Assembly: GCF_025148285.1 (NCBI RefSeq)
Contig: NZ_CP102268.1
Location: 4,513,575 to 4,577,574 of the forward strand
Reading direction: 5' to 3'
Source: Marvinbryantia formatexigens DSM 14469
GTDB taxonomy: Bacteria; Bacillota; Clostridia; Lachnospirales; Lachnospiraceae
DNA length: 64,000 bases
Part shown: positions 16,295 through 24,960 of the stretch, in pieces
How positions within the stretch are numbered: the first letter of the stretch is position 1
Layout: the number at the start of each line of letters is the position of its first letter
Made by a program: the position numbers and the translations under genes
Notes under the pieces: generated by a model
Databases searched by the model: none
Seen by the model: only the letters and a program-made list of their open reading frames with translations
What the model was told of the DNA's origin: nothing

Positions 16295-17106
16295 CTGACC
16301 ACCTCCGTCTTCAGTTCCTCTATCGTCTTTTTCAGCAGCGGATGCCGCACATGCGGCGCGATCTGCGCCAGCGGGACCAGCACAAACTCCCGCAGGTGCA
16401 GCTCTTTATGCGGAACCGTCAGCTCCTCCGTGTCGATTACCTGGTCATCATAGAGGAGAATGTCCAGATCGAGCGTGCGCGGTCCCCAGCGGACGATGCG
16501 CTCCCGCCCTGCCGCCGCCTCGATCTCATGGAGACGCGCAAGCAGCTCCTGCGGCGTAAGCAGCGTCTGCAGCGCAAGTGCGCCGTTCAGAAAATCGTCC
16601 TGCTCCACACCGCCGTAGGGCGCTGTGACAATATAATCCGCCACCGCCGTTACCCGGCAGCCCTTTGTATCCCGCAGCGCCTGCACCGCACCGTCCAGAT
16701 AAGCTTTCTTATCTCCCATATTGGAGCCGAGCGCGATATACGCCGTATGCCAGCCGCGCATGATCTCCACACTCACCGTCTCCAGCGGCAGATGGATGGG
16801 CGCCCACGGCTTCTTTATCTCCAGCCGCACCGCCTGCAGGCGGGGAAATGCAAGAAGCAGCGCCTCCGCAAGCTGCTCCGCCGCCGCCTCAATCAGCCTG
16901 AAGGTATGCTCCTGCATAAATTTAGTCATATATTGACTAAAACTGCCATAATCAATGGAATATTCCAGTTCATCCGTCCTGCCCGCCAGGCGCGTGTCAG
17001 TGAAAAGCTCCGCGGAAAGCACAAATTTCTGTCCGAGCGCGTTCTCCTCCGGGAAAACCCCGTGCCGGGCAAACACCTCCAGATTTTTTATGGTAATCTT
17101 ATCCAT
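16291..17106 (-). CDS. folBK: FolB-FolK fusion: dihydroneopterin aldolase / HPPK
   Basis: Performs two consecutive folate steps. Residues 1-118 are dihydroneopterin aldolase (ITIKNLEVFARHGVFPEEN; YSIDYGSFSQYM; EIKKPWAPI). Residues about 122-271 are 6-hydroxymethyl-7,8-dihydropterin pyrophosphokinase, with AYIALGSNMGDK and the diagnostic RWGPRTLDLDILLYDD containing the Mg-binding aspartates. The total of 271 residues fits a clean two-domain fusion. It overlaps folP by 8 bases and pheA by 4. Confidence 0.96.
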   Translation of the reverse strand: MDKITIKNLEVFARHGVFPEENALGQKFVLSAELFTDTRLAGRTDELEYSIDYGSFSQYMTKFMQEHTFRLIEAAAEQLAEALLLAFPRLQAVRLEIKKPWAPIHLPLETVSVEIMRGWHTAYIALGSNMGDKKAYLDGAVQALRDTKGCRVTAVADYIVTAPYGGVEQDDFLNGALALQTLLTPQELLARLHEIEAAAGRERIVRWGPRTLDLDILLYDDQVIDTEELTVPHKELHLREFVLVPLAQIAPHVRHPLLKKTIEELKTEVVR

Positions 17107-17905
17107 GAAGAATAGCCTCCGTCATTTTTATTGCCCTGGCGTTTTCTTTTACATCATGGACGCGCACAAACATCGCCTGCTTCATCACGCCGAACACGGT
17201 CGTCACCAGCGTGCCCTCCACGCGCTCCGCCGCCGGAAGGTCCAGCGTCAGCCCGATCACCGACTTGCGCGAGGTGCCGAGCAGCACCGGATAGCCGAGC
17301 GCCTGCAGCTCCTCCAGATGGTTGATTGCCGTCAGGTTATGCTCATAGGTTTTGCCAAAGCCGACGCCGGGATCCAGTATGATCTTATCGTCCGCGATGC
17401 CCGCCGCCTTCGCAAGGGCAACCGTCTCCCGCAGGTCCGCTAAAAGCTCTGCCCGGAAATCTGTATAATCCGCCGCCTGCCGGTTATGCATCAGACAGCA
17501 GGGTACGCCCGCCTCTGCGATGACACCCGCCAGTGCCGGATCATATTTCAGCCCCCAGATATCGTTTACCAGGTCCGCTCCCGCCGCCAGCGCCGCCTTC
17601 GCCACCGCGCTTTTGTAGGTATCGACCGAAACGGGGATGTCAAATTTTTCCTTTACCAGCTCTATCATGGGTACCACCCTGGCGATTTCCTCCTCGTCAG
17701 AGAGCATCGTGTAGCCCGGTCTGGTGGATTCCCCGCCGATGTCGATAATATCCGCGCCGTCCGCGATCATCTGCTCCGTGTGCGCCAGCGCCGCCTCCGG
17801 ATTATTCCAGCGCCCGCCGTCCGAGAAGGAATCCGGCGTCACATTCAGAATCCCCATAATATAAGTATGTCCCGTCTCCTGGAATTTGCGGTTTCCGATT
17901 TTCAT
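17099..17905 (-). CDS. folP: Dihydropteroate synthase
   Basis: Condenses dihydropterin pyrophosphate with p-aminobenzoate; this is the sulfonamide target. The start at 17905 (MKIGNRKF) has GGAGG 8 bases upstream; the longer reading to 17947 lacks a site. TIM-barrel motifs are intact: MGILNVTPDSFSDGG, DIIDIGGESTRPG, PVSVDTY, LVNDIWG, ILDPGVGFGKT and LLGTSRKS. Length is 268 residues. The start overlaps the stop of the HD-domain gene as ATGA. Confidence 0.96.
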   Translation of the reverse strand: MKIGNRKFQETGHTYIMGILNVTPDSFSDGGRWNNPEAALAHTEQMIADGADIIDIGGESTRPGYTMLSDEEEIARVVPMIELVKEKFDIPVSVDTYKSAVAKAALAAGADLVNDIWGLKYDPALAGVIAEAGVPCCLMHNRQAADYTDFRAELLADLRETVALAKAAGIADDKIILDPGVGFGKTYEHNLTAINHLEELQALGYPVLLGTSRKSVIGLTLDLPAAERVEGTLVTTVFGVMKQAMFVRVHDVKENARAIKMTEAILHG

Positions 17906-18384
17906 AGCACAATCCTCCGATTTTTCTTTTCTTCCTTCCAGTCGCACTGCGGCTCTGCCGGGCAGGCAAAGCAGCTTCTGGAAAGCTTATCCGCCCGGTA
18001 AATCAGCCCGGCAAGATTCTTTTCCCCGCGCACGGACGCATCCCGGTGCCGCCTTATCGCCTCCAGGATCTCCTCCGTCTCCGTCTCCGAAAAGCCGCTC
18101 TCCCGCAGAATTTCCGGCGCCAGATGCGCGCTCGCCTGCTCGTGCGGGATTTTTTCCCGGTACTGCAGATGCCTGCCGATATCGTGCAGAAGCGCCGCCG
18201 CATAAATCAGCTCTTTTGGCACTCCCACCGCCTCCTCCAGATTCAGAAGCTGCGCGATCCGCGCCACATCCAGAAAATGCCCCATATTGTGACGGCAGAA
18301 AATCCGCGTTTCCTCGCACACCGCAATTTCCCGCAGATACGACTGGTACGTCTCATTTTTCAGTATCGCATTTACACGCTCCAT
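17902..18384 (-). CDS. HD-domain phosphohydrolase in the folate operon
   Basis: Small metal-dependent HD protein of 160 residues. Metal-binding pattern: HNMGH near residue 34, LLHDIGRHLQ near residue 66, then PHEQASAH and a later aspartate (RADKLSR). A C-terminal cysteine pair (CFACPAEPQC) may bind metal or be structural. It sits between folE and folP with ATGA coupling to folP and a 2-base gap after folE, a position that implies a folate role. The window contains no Nudix or alkaline-phosphatase-like gene for removing phosphates from dihydroneopterin triphosphate, so this protein is a candidate. That assignment is inference from context only. Confidence 0.85.
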   Translation of the reverse strand: MERVNAILKNETYQSYLREIAVCEETRIFCRHNMGHFLDVARIAQLLNLEEAVGVPKELIYAAALLHDIGRHLQYREKIPHEQASAHLAPEILRESGFSETETEEILEAIRRHRDASVRGEKNLAGLIYRADKLSRSCFACPAEPQCDWKEEKKNRRIVL

Positions 18385-18386
18385 CG

Positions 18387-18947
18387 CTATCGCCCCAGCA
18401 TCCGGTAGAACTGGTTCTGCAGCGCTTCATTGTTCTCGAAAACGCCGCGGGTGACCACCGTGACCGTCTTTGTGCCCGGCTTTTTCACGCCGCGCATCGT
18501 CATGCACATATGCTCCGCTTCCACCATGACCATGACGCCCTGCGGCGCCAGGTGCTCCATGAAGGCGTCCGCCACCTGCGCGGTGAGCTGCTCCTGGAGC
18601 TGCAGCCTGCGGGCGAACACATTGACCGTGCGGGCGATCTTGCTTAATCCCACCACGCAGCCGTCCGGCACGTACGCCACATGCGCCTTACCCCAGAACG
18701 GCAGCATATGATGCTCGCACATGGAATAAAATGTGATATCTTTTTCCATCACCATATCATTATTGTCTACATGGAAGCGCTTCTCCAAATGCTTCCCGGC
18801 GTCCTCGTACATGCCGCCCGCGATCTCCGTGTACATGCGCGCAATGCGGTCCGGCGTCTCAATCAGCCCCTCGCGGCCAGTATCCTCGCCGATTCCTTCC
18901 AGAATCAGCCTCACGCCTTCCTTTATTTTTTCCTGGTCCATCGCCAT
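18387..18947 (-). CDS. folE: GTP cyclohydrolase I
   Basis: Converts GTP to 7,8-dihydroneopterin triphosphate, the first folate step. The 186 residues contain the zinc ligands [10 protein letters not shown] (Cys, His) and HMCMTMRG (Cys), plus [28 protein letters not shown] lies 8 bases before the ATG at 18947. It overlaps the end of folC by 25 bases, consistent with one transcript. Confidence 0.97.
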   Translation of the reverse strand: MAMDQEKIKEGVRLILEGIGEDTGREGLIETPDRIARMYTEIAGGMYEDAGKHLEKRFHVDNNDMVMEKDITFYSMCEHHMLPFWGKAHVAYVPDGCVVGLSKIARTVNVFARRLQLQEQLTAQVADAFMEHLAPQGVMVMVEAEHMCMTMRGVKKPGTKTVTVVTRGVFENNEALQNQFYRMLGR

Positions 18948-20227
18948 TTTTCTGTCTCCTTTATCATTTCTCCCAGATAAGACAGCGAACCGAACGCCAG
19001 TATCACGTCCCCTTCCCTGTCCGCCGCCGAAAAGCTCCGGTCAACCGCCTGCGCGAGGCTCTCTGCCGCCTCCACATGCGGAATGTATTTCTGTGCCGTC
19101 CGCGCCAGCTCCTCTGCCGGCAGCGCCCGCGGATTGTCCGGCGTCTCTATCGTAATCATCCTGTCTATGTACGGCGCCGTTATCTGCAGCACAGCCTCAT
19201 ATTCTTTATCCTTCAGCACTCCGCAGACGGCAATGATCCGCCTGCCCGCCAGATACGTCTTTATCGATTCCCGCAGCTGCTCTGCCGCGCCGCGGTTGTG
19301 CGCCCCGTCGACAATGAAAAGCGGTTCGTCGCATATCACGGTAAAGCGTCCGCGCCAGACGGTCTTTGCAAGGCCCTGCCTGAGCTGCTCTTCCGTAATC
19401 CGAAAGCCCAGCTCCTGCAGCGCCCGCACCGCTTCCACGGCGACAACGGCGTTTGCGATCTGATAGGTGCCCGCCAGGCGAATCTCCAGATTTTTATATC
19501 CGCCGCAGGAAAAGCGCTGGGCAAAAAGCCCGTAAGCGACCTCCTCTGCCCTGCCGGCGTCCGCGATGCGAAGCTGCGCACGCTGCCCTGCGGCAATCTC
19601 CTCTATCACCCGCATGGCTTCCGGCTCCTGCGCGGCGCTCACCACCACCGTGTCCGGCTTGATGATGCCCGCCTTGTGCGCGGCGATCTCCGCCAGAGAA
19701 TTGCCCAGGAACTGCATATGATCCATGCTGATGGAAGTCAGAATCTCCAGCACCGTCGTCTGTACCGCGTTTGTAGCGTCCGTGTCGCCGCCCATGCCGG
19801 TCTCCAACACAACAATATCGCAGTCCTCCTGCACAAAATATAAAAACGCAATGGCTGTCTCTATCTCAAATACGGTCGGCAGCGGATTCCCCGCCGCCTT
19901 CATGCGCCCGACTGCCTCCCGGACGCGGAAGGTATGCTCTGTGAGCGCTTCTTTCGTAATATATATCTCATTTACCTGGATGCGCTCCCGGTAGGAAAAC
20001 AGCGTCGGGGAAATATACCTGCCCACACGATAGCCCGCCTCCTTCAGAATGGTGGAAACATACGCCAGCACGGAGCCCTTGCCGTTTGTCCCTGCGATAT
20101 GAATGAATTTCAGCTTATCCTGCGGATCGCCAAGCTCCGACAGCAGCGCCCGCATGGCTTCCAGCCCCAGCACGCTCCCGGATTTTGCCGCCTCCGCCAG
20201 ATAAGCCCTCGCTTCTGTATAGTCCAT
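18923..20227 (-). CDS. folC: Folylpolyglutamate synthase / dihydrofolate synthase
   Basis: Adds glutamate to (dihydro)folate for retention in the cell. The start at 20227 ([10 protein letters not shown]) follows the folT stop by 5 bases; its ribosome binding site is weak (AGGACGG), so it may depend on coupling to folT. Mur-ligase-type motifs: P-loop [15 protein letters not shown] near residue 45, Mg-binding [13 protein letters not shown], and [23 protein letters not shown]. The C-terminal domain begins with [14 protein letters not shown]. Length is 434 residues. Confidence 0.95.
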   Translation of the reverse strand: MDYTEARAYLAEAAKSGSVLGLEAMRALLSELGDPQDKLKFIHIAGTNGKGSVLAYVSTILKEAGYRVGRYISPTLFSYRERIQVNEIYITKEALTEHTFRVREAVGRMKAAGNPLPTVFEIETAIAFLYFVQEDCDIVVLETGMGGDTDATNAVQTTVLEILTSISMDHMQFLGNSLAEIAAHKAGIIKPDTVVVSAAQEPEAMRVIEEIAAGQRAQLRIADAGRAEEVAYGLFAQRFSCGGYKNLEIRLAGTYQIANAVVAVEAVRALQELGFRITEEQLRQGLAKTVWRGRFTVICDEPLFIVDGAHNRGAAEQLRESIKTYLAGRRIIAVCGVLKDKEYEAVLQITAPYIDRMITIETPDNPRALPAEELARTAQKYIPHVEAAESLAQAVDRSFSAADREGDVILAFGSLSYLGEMIKETEKWRWTRKK

Positions 20228-20232
20228 CGCCG

Positions 20233-20781
20233 TCACACCGTCCTGTGCGCCGCGCTGCCGCGGACAACCTCTGTCAGCGGGCTGAAATACAGAAGATTGG
20301 CAAGCACGCTGTAAACCGGTATCATTACCGCACACTGGATCAGTCTGCCGGGAAGAATCGCGTACAGATCATAGCCATTCATCAGCACCAGCCCGCAGGT
20401 GGTCAGAACCAGCGTCCCGCTGATCGCGCAGCATACGATGGAGAGGCATAAATACAGGGTTCTGTGCAGCTTCGTACCTCTCATCAGCGGATGCATCAGC
20501 GCCGGGATGACGCCCCAGGTCATCGTGGAGAGCGTGATCAGCGGATTGACCGCATAGCCCTTCAGCAGACAGCCGAGAATATCCGCCGCCATTCCGCATA
20601 AGCCGCCCGCCACCGGACCGAACCACAGTCCGGCAAGAATGGTCGGCAGACTGCTGATAGTCACCCGCGCAAAGCCCAGGTCCACCGAGACCACCTTGCT
20701 GAGGATAATCTGCATGGCGACCAGCAGCGCCATAAAGACCAGTGTACGTGTGTCGATTGTCGTTTTGTTATTTCTTTCCAT
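20233..20781 (-). CDS. folT: ECF transporter S component for folate
   Basis: Membrane-embedded substrate-binding subunit of an energy-coupling-factor importer, about six TM helices in 182 residues. The start at 20781 (MERNNKTTIDTRTLVFMALL) has GGAGGTG 9 bases upstream. The N-terminal ALLVAMQIILSKVVSVDLG and the following RVTISSLPTILAGLWFGPVAG segments match the FolT group, including the arginine that follows helix 1. The THF-type riboswitch ahead of it and folate synthesis genes behind it support folate as the substrate. EcfA/A'/T subunits are not in the window and are probably shared. Confidence 0.93.
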   Translation of the reverse strand: MERNNKTTIDTRTLVFMALLVAMQIILSKVVSVDLGFARVTISSLPTILAGLWFGPVAGGLCGMAADILGCLLKGYAVNPLITLSTMTWGVIPALMHPLMRGTKLHRTLYLCLSIVCCAISGTLVLTTCGLVLMNGYDLYAILPGRLIQCAVMIPVYSVLANLLYFSPLTEVVRGSAAHRTV

Positions 20782-20917
20782 AAAAATAACACCTCCATGA
20801 TGTGATTTCAACGGACAAACTTCATCCGCCCTGAAAACACCGCCATCCGACGACATACAGACGCGGTATTTAGAGTAGATAAATAATATTCCCTCCACAT
20901 TATGAGGCGTTCTCATA

Positions 20918-21018
20918 TGTAGCAACGGGTGCGGAAAAAGCATCGCAAACCCCTGCGGGCTTTTCGGTTCAGGGCGACTCCCCAGCCGCTGACAACTTAA
21001 CGCGCTTATTCCTACTTC
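20918..21018 (-). ncRNA. THF (folate) riboswitch upstream of folT
   Basis: The minus-strand leader contains the diagnostic GCGTTAAG, an AGTAGG start and a closing CCGCACCCGTTGCTAC end, in the order seen in tetrahydrofolate riboswitches. It lies between a good promoter and folT, about 135 bases before the start codon. THF binding should reduce expression of folT and the downstream folate genes. No U-run terminator was seen between it and folT, so control of translation or a distal structure is likely. Confidence 0.82.
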
Positions 21019-21038
21019 GCTATTATTTATTTATCGTC

Positions 21039-21066
21039 ATTATACCACAGAACCCGCGATTTTCAA
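21039..21066 (-). promoter_or_regulatory. Promoter of the folate operon
   Basis: TTGAAA (complement of 21061-21066), 16-base spacer, and TGGTATAAT extended -10 (TATAAT at 21039-21044). The start point would fall just ahead of the riboswitch. Confidence 0.75.
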
Positions 21067-21110
21067 CACTAACTTGCATAAATCCCGCTGTATCTGCGCA
21101 TACTCACACT

Positions 21111-21491
21111 ATGAAAAATTTTTTGAAGTGCGGCGTATGCGGCTGGTGCCTGGAAATCCTCTGGACCAGTCTCGATTCCCTCCGCCGCGGGGAATTTAAG
21201 CTGATGGGGCAGTCCTCCATCTGGATGTTTCCCATCTACGGCATGGCGGCCATCATCCGCCCGGTTTCCGTGCTCCTGCGTCCGCTCGGCGTCCTGAAGC
21301 GCGGGCTGCTCTATATGGGCGGCATTTTCAGCATGGAATATCTGACCGGCTCCTTCCTGCAGAAAAGGGGCATCTGTCCCTGGGATTACAGCGACGCAAA
21401 GCTCAACTATCACGGGCTTATCCGGCTGGATTATGCGCCCCTGTGGTTCCTCACCGGACTGTTTTATGAAAAGCTCCTGAAAAATTCATAA
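21111..21491 (+). CDS. CmpB-family (ABC transporter type IV-like) membrane protein
   Basis: Small membrane protein of 126 residues resembling the putative ABC-transporter type IV/CmpB family (PF06541). Family features seen: FPIYGMAAIIRPVSVLLRPLGVLKRG, GGIFSMEYLTGSFLQKRG and the tryptophan-rich CPWDYSDAKLNYHGLIRLDYAPLWFLTG. About four TM segments are predicted. No Shine-Dalgarno sequence precedes the ATG, and a CATACT hexamer ends only 6 bases before it, so a leaderless mRNA is conceivable. It is divergent from the folate operon. The molecular role of the family is unknown. Confidence 0.8.
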   Translation: MKNFLKCGVCGWCLEILWTSLDSLRRGEFKLMGQSSIWMFPIYGMAAIIRPVSVLLRPLGVLKRGLLYMGGIFSMEYLTGSFLQKRGICPWDYSDAKLNYHGLIRLDYAPLWFLTGLFYEKLLKNS

Positions 21492-21530
21492 AAAACATTT
21501 TTTCTTCTTTTCTTCCGGGGAATTATAGTG

Positions 21531-21574
21531 TATACTATGAAGCTAAGAGGTCTGCGCAGGGAATGCGCAGACCT
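21531..21574 (+). promoter_or_regulatory. pyrBI promoter -10 and 5' leader hairpin
   Basis: TATACT (21531-21536) is followed, at the expected 5' end of the transcript, by a perfect 11-bp stem (21548-21558 with 21564-21574) and GGGAA loop. No T-run follows and no PyrR-type anti-antiterminator loop is seen, so it is more likely an RNA-stabilising or protein-binding hairpin than a terminator. Confidence 0.55.
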
Positions 21575-21602
21575 GTAAGAAAGAGAAAAGGAGATGCAAT
21601 TT

Positions 21603-22529
21603 ATGAGACATTTAATGAGCCCTCTGGACCTCTCCGTCGGGGAGCTGAACGACATTCTGGATCTGGCGTGTGATATTGAAGCCAATCCAAAAGCCTACGC
21701 TCACAAATGCGATGGTTTGAAATTAGCTACTTTGTTTTACGAACCAAGTACAAGAACGCGACTCAGTTTCGAAGCTGCAATGATGAATCTGGGTGGCAAT
21801 GTACTTGGTTTTTCTTCGGCCGCCAGCTCCTCCGCCTCCAAGGGCGAAAGCGTTTCCGATACCATCCGCATGGTATCCTGCTACGCCGATATCTGCGCGA
21901 TGCGCCACCCGAAGGAGGGCGCGCCGCTGGTTGCTTCCATGAAATCCTCCATCCCGGTCATCAACGCCGGCGACGGCGGACATCAGCATCCCACGCAGAC
22001 GCTCACCGATCTGATGACCATCCGCTCCCTGAAGGGACGGCTTGACAACCTCACCATCGGTCTCTGCGGCGACCTGAAATTCGGACGCACCGTCCATTCG
22101 CTGATTCACGCAATGATTCGCTATCCGAATGTAAGATTTATCCTTATCTCCCCGGAGGAGCTGCGCATTCCCAGCTACATCCGCGAGGACGTCCTTCAGA
22201 AAAATAATATCCCGTTTGAGGAGGTAGTCCGCCTGGAGGAGGCTCTGCCAAAGCTCGACCTTCTCTACATGACACGCGTGCAGCGCGAGCGCTTCTTCAA
22301 CGAGGAAGATTATGTGCGCATGAAGGATTTCTACATTCTGGACAAAAAGAAAATGGCGCTTGCCGGACCGGATATGCTGGTGCTCCACCCGCTCCCGCGC
22401 GTCAACGAAATATCTGTGGAGGTGGACGACGACCCGCGCGCCGTTTACTTTAAACAGGTACAGTACGGTGTTTATGTAAGAATGGCACTGATTCTCACAC
22501 TGCTGAAATGGAGGGATACCACATGTTAA
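21603..22529 (+). CDS. pyrB: Aspartate carbamoyltransferase catalytic chain
   Basis: Forms N-carbamoyl-L-aspartate, the committed pyrimidine step. The start at 21603 ([11 protein letters not shown]) lies 9 bases after GGAG; the ATG at 21594 is too close to it. Carbamoyl-phosphate site [13 protein letters not shown], the SSSASKGES loop, [14 protein letters not shown] and the aspartate-binding HPLPRVNEI are all present. The 308 residues match the class that pairs with PyrI, whose gene overlaps by 7 bases. Expected assembly is a catalytic-regulatory holoenzyme. Confidence 0.97.
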   Translation: MRHLMSPLDLSVGELNDILDLACDIEANPKAYAHKCDGLKLATLFYEPSTRTRLSFEAAMMNLGGNVLGFSSAASSSASKGESVSDTIRMVSCYADICAMRHPKEGAPLVASMKSSIPVINAGDGGHQHPTQTLTDLMTIRSLKGRLDNLTIGLCGDLKFGRTVHSLIHAMIRYPNVRFILISPEELRIPSYIREDVLQKNNIPFEEVVRLEEALPKLDLLYMTRVQRERFFNEEDYVRMKDFYILDKKKMALAGPDMLVLHPLPRVNEISVEVDDDPRAVYFKQVQYGVYVRMALILTLLKWRDTTC

Positions 22530-22951
22530 ACGTAGGCGCACTGAACGAGGGCTTTGTGCTCGACCACATCGAAGCCGGCAAGAGCATGACGATTTACCAC
22601 TATCTGCGGCTGGACAAGCTGGACTGCACCGTGGCAATCATCAAAAACGCCGTCAGCAACAAGATGGGCAGAAAGGACATTATCAAAGTGGAATGCCCGA
22701 TCGATATGCTGAACCTGGACATCCTCGGCTTCATCGACCACAACATCACCGTCAACATCATTAAGGATGGCAGAATCGTGGAGAAAAAAGAACTTTCTCT
22801 CCCGAAAAAGATTGTAAATGTCATCAAATGCAAAAACCCGCGCTGCATCACCTCCATCGAGCAGGAGCTGGACCATGTCTTTCTCCTGACTGACCCGGAA
22901 AAAGAGGTCTACCGCTGCAAATACTGCGAAGAGAAATACCGCGGAAAATAA
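22523..22951 (+). CDS. pyrI: Aspartate carbamoyltransferase regulatory chain
   Basis: Nucleotide-binding allosteric subunit of ATCase. The start at 22523 ([10 protein letters not shown]) has GGAGG 8 bases upstream, inside the end of pyrB. The N-terminal allosteric domain contains [17 protein letters not shown], and the C-terminal zinc domain carries four cysteines as CKNPRC and CKYC. At 142 residues it is slightly shorter than the E. coli chain, as usual for Clostridia. Confidence 0.96.
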   Translation: MLNVGALNEGFVLDHIEAGKSMTIYHYLRLDKLDCTVAIIKNAVSNKMGRKDIIKVECPIDMLNLDILGFIDHNITVNIIKDGRIVEKKELSLPKKIVNVIKCKNPRCITSIEQELDHVFLLTDPEKEVYRCKYCEEKYRGK

Positions 22952-22985
22952 ATGATGCCGGGGTCCAAAGCCCCTAAATTTTCAC

Positions 22986-23030
22986 AGCCCTTTGGCAGTA
23001 CGTTTTATCATGCTGCCAAAGGGCTTTTTT
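22986..23030 (+). terminator. Terminator after pyrI
   Basis: Stem AGCCCTTTGGCAG / CTGCCAAAGGGCT followed by TTTTTT, about 35 bases after the pyrI stop. Confidence 0.92.
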
Positions 23031-23078
23031 ACATAAGCGGCTTAGCAGAAGATTGTATCCGTTCCCGCTTTTTTATTT

Positions 23079-23894
23079 TTAATCTGCTTTTCTTCTGTTT
23101 CTTCCTGCCGCGTAGACCAGCAGAACCATTACCGAGCCTCCGCAGAGCAGTATCCACAGCATCGGGTCTGTTTCATCCCCGGTCTTTGCTGCAGTTCCTT
23201 TCGCATCGCTTCCGGAGGAGCTGCCCGGCGTTTTCCCGGATGTTCCCGTGTCCCCCGTCTGTTTTCCGCCCGTTTTTTCGGTTTCTGTTTCCGTTTCTGT
23301 CTCCGTCTCTGTTCCGCCCGGTGTTTCCGTTTCGTTTCCGCCCTCCGGCTGCTCCGCCAGCACATAATAGCTGTTGTGTGTGGTAACAAAGGAAATCTTA
23401 CCGCCGGATACGCTGCTCTCCATCCGGGTCACGCTGCCCTGTCCGGACACATAATAGACGGATGGATTTCTATATGCACCATTCAGGCTGATTGTAACTG
23501 TAATCTGCCCGTCCACCTCATAACGCTGTCCGTTGCTGTCCACAAAATAAATATCGTAGACATGCAGGTTCGTCCCAAGCCCTTCCATGCATTTCTCGAT
23601 CCAGTCGTGGGTTTCCCCGTTTTCTTCCTCCAGTATGTGCTCCACCACGAAGAGCAGCCCGTCCGGCAGGCTGTCCCCTTCCACGGTCACAGCCGTCCCG
23701 TCGTCAAGCGTCACTTCCCCGCTGCCTTTTTCCACAGTATCCGGATGTCCGTCCACCTTTGTAGTCAATACGGTCTGGCTGTCCTGCCCGGTCTGCGCCT
23801 CCTGCGCCTGCACAGGCGCCGGGAGCGCAGTGAGCAGGAGGCACAGTGCCGCCGCTTCCGCCAGTGTCCGGATCCCTTTCTTTAAAAATCCCAC
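23079..23894 (-). CDS. Exported surface protein with C-terminal anchor
   Basis: Last gene of the surface locus, 271 residues. GTG start at 23894 with AGGAGG 8 bases upstream. Signal peptide about 1-30 (LPAPVQA), then a beta-rich domain containing VTLDDGTAVTVEGDSLPDG and YVDSN-like segments, then a T/E/G/S-rich spacer (ETETETE) and a C-terminal anchor: AAKTGDETDP, hydrophobic WILLCGGSVMVLLVYAAG, basic RNRRKAD. The anchor layout is that of a sortase substrate, but the motif is AKTGD rather than LPXTG, and no sortase gene lies in the window. It could instead be a simple membrane anchor. It is a candidate wall attachment partner for the large protein encoded at 25482-31475. Confidence 0.82.
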   Translation of the reverse strand: MGFLKKGIRTLAEAAALCLLLTALPAPVQAQEAQTGQDSQTVLTTKVDGHPDTVEKGSGEVTLDDGTAVTVEGDSLPDGLLFVVEHILEEENGETHDWIEKCMEGLGTNLHVYDIYFVDSNGQRYEVDGQITVTISLNGAYRNPSVYYVSGQGSVTRMESSVSGGKISFVTTHNSYYVLAEQPEGGNETETPGGTETETETETETEKTGGKQTGDTGTSGKTPGSSSGSDAKGTAAKTGDETDPMLWILLCGGSVMVLLVYAAGRNRRKAD

Positions 23895-23924
23895 TTTCCC
23901 GCCTCCTCTCTGAAATCTCCGGTC

Positions 23925-24416
23925 TTACTGTGTATCAGCAAGCTCTGCCGCAAAGGTGATCACTGCCCGGTAGGTGCCCGGACTGGTTTTCCCCCATATT
24001 TCGCTGGGGATGTGGACGGTCAGAGGGACGGATGTCCCGCCGTCTTCCAGTTCCTTACTGCTCCAGGTCTTCCCGGTAAATACCCCGCTTCCCTGCCAGA
24101 GTGCAAACGGGAAATGGTTCCCGGCATCCGCAGTGTCCGTAAATTCCGTGGTATCCACGCTGACACGGACCTCCTGCTTTGTTCCGATCTCTCCCGTCAC
24201 GGACAGGCTGCCGATTTCTGTGTCCACCGTTCCAAAAACGATATTCTGGCTCTTCGGGATGGACATTGTGTAGGACGCATCCTTCTGGATGGTAAGCTGC
24301 ATGGACTGCGACTGGCTGCCGTCAGCGGCATACGCTGTGCAGACGGACATTGCCAGGACAGCCGCTGCAAGACCCGCGCCCACAGCTCTTTTTTTCCGTT
24401 TTTTCCCTGTTTCCAT
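23925..24416 (-). CDS. Exported small beta-domain protein of the surface locus
   Basis: 163 residues: basic N-terminus (METGKKRKKR), signal peptide ending AYAA near residue 31, then one domain beginning MQLTIQKDASYTMSIPKS and ending SPGTYRAVITFAAEL. The YTxSIPK start and GTYxxxITF end are shared with the neighbouring 24439-24948 protein and with the last 130 residues of the large surface protein, so the three appear homologous. There is no anchor. A pilin-like or accessory subunit role is inferred; no named family was recognised. Confidence 0.8.
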   Translation of the reverse strand: METGKKRKKRAVGAGLAAAVLAMSVCTAYAADGSQSQSMQLTIQKDASYTMSIPKSQNIVFGTVDTEIGSLSVTGEIGTKQEVRVSVDTTEFTDTADAGNHFPFALWQGSGVFTGKTWSSKELEDGGTSVPLTVHIPSEIWGKTSPGTYRAVITFAAELADTQ

Positions 24417-24438
24417 GCCTATGCCGCCTCCCGGAGAT

Positions 24439-24948
24439 TTATTTGTCTACAATCGACGCTTCAAAGGTGATCGTGCCGGTATAATTTCCCACTTCTGCAT
24501 CGATGCCGACTGCGGAGAAATGCAGTGTGCCTCCGGTTGTCGGTGTGGTGGAGGTACCGCTAAATTCAGCTACTACCGCGTTATTCCCGATTGCCGTCGT
24601 GCCGTCCAGGCTTACCGTCGAGGAAACACTCCTGCTGATATCGTTGTCCGTAAGGGTTACCTGTCCGTTTGTGATTCCGGATGCCACCCTGATCTGCACC
24701 TTCTCCGTATCCGCTACGCTGATAGCGGAAAGTCCTACTTTCTCCGTTACTTCCTTATCCTCCAGCAGTGTCACACTGCTCGGAATGCTGAGTGTGAATG
24801 TTGAATCAGGTGCCGTTTTCGTGAATGTCACGCTCATGGAACCGGTCTGCGGATCCGCTGCGAAAGCGGTCAGTGCCCCTCCTGCGATCATTCCTGCTGC
24901 AAGCACTCCTGCAAGTCCTTTTGTAAGATACTTTCTGTTTTTCATCAT
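24439..24948 (-). CDS. Exported small beta-domain protein, paralogue
   Basis: 169 residues: signal peptide (about 1-30, ending TAFAA), then a single beta-rich domain from SVTFTKTAPDSTFTLSIPSS to NYTGTITFEASIVDK. AGGAGG lies 7 bases before the ATG. It has the same start and end motifs as the 23925-24416 protein and the C-terminal domain of the large protein. There are no cysteines and no membrane anchor, so it must be secreted or held by protein contacts. Function unknown; context suggests a subunit of a cell-surface assembly. Confidence 0.82.
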   Translation of the reverse strand: MMKNRKYLTKGLAGVLAAGMIAGGALTAFAADPQTGSMSVTFTKTAPDSTFTLSIPSSVTLLEDKEVTEKVGLSAISVADTEKVQIRVASGITNGQVTLTDNDISRSVSSTVSLDGTTAIGNNAVVAEFSGTSTTPTTGGTLHFSAVGIDAEVGNYTGTITFEASIVDK

Positions 24949-24960
24949 GGTGATCCTCCT

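Noticed and set aside
21539..21602. PyrR-dependent attenuator before pyrB
   Set aside because: No T-run terminator and no conserved PyrR-binding loop sequence.
23079..23200. Canonical LPXTG sortase signal in the last surface-locus protein
   Set aside because: The motif reads AKTGD; only the hydrophobic-plus-basic tail fits, and no sortase gene is in the window, so it is reported as an anchor only.
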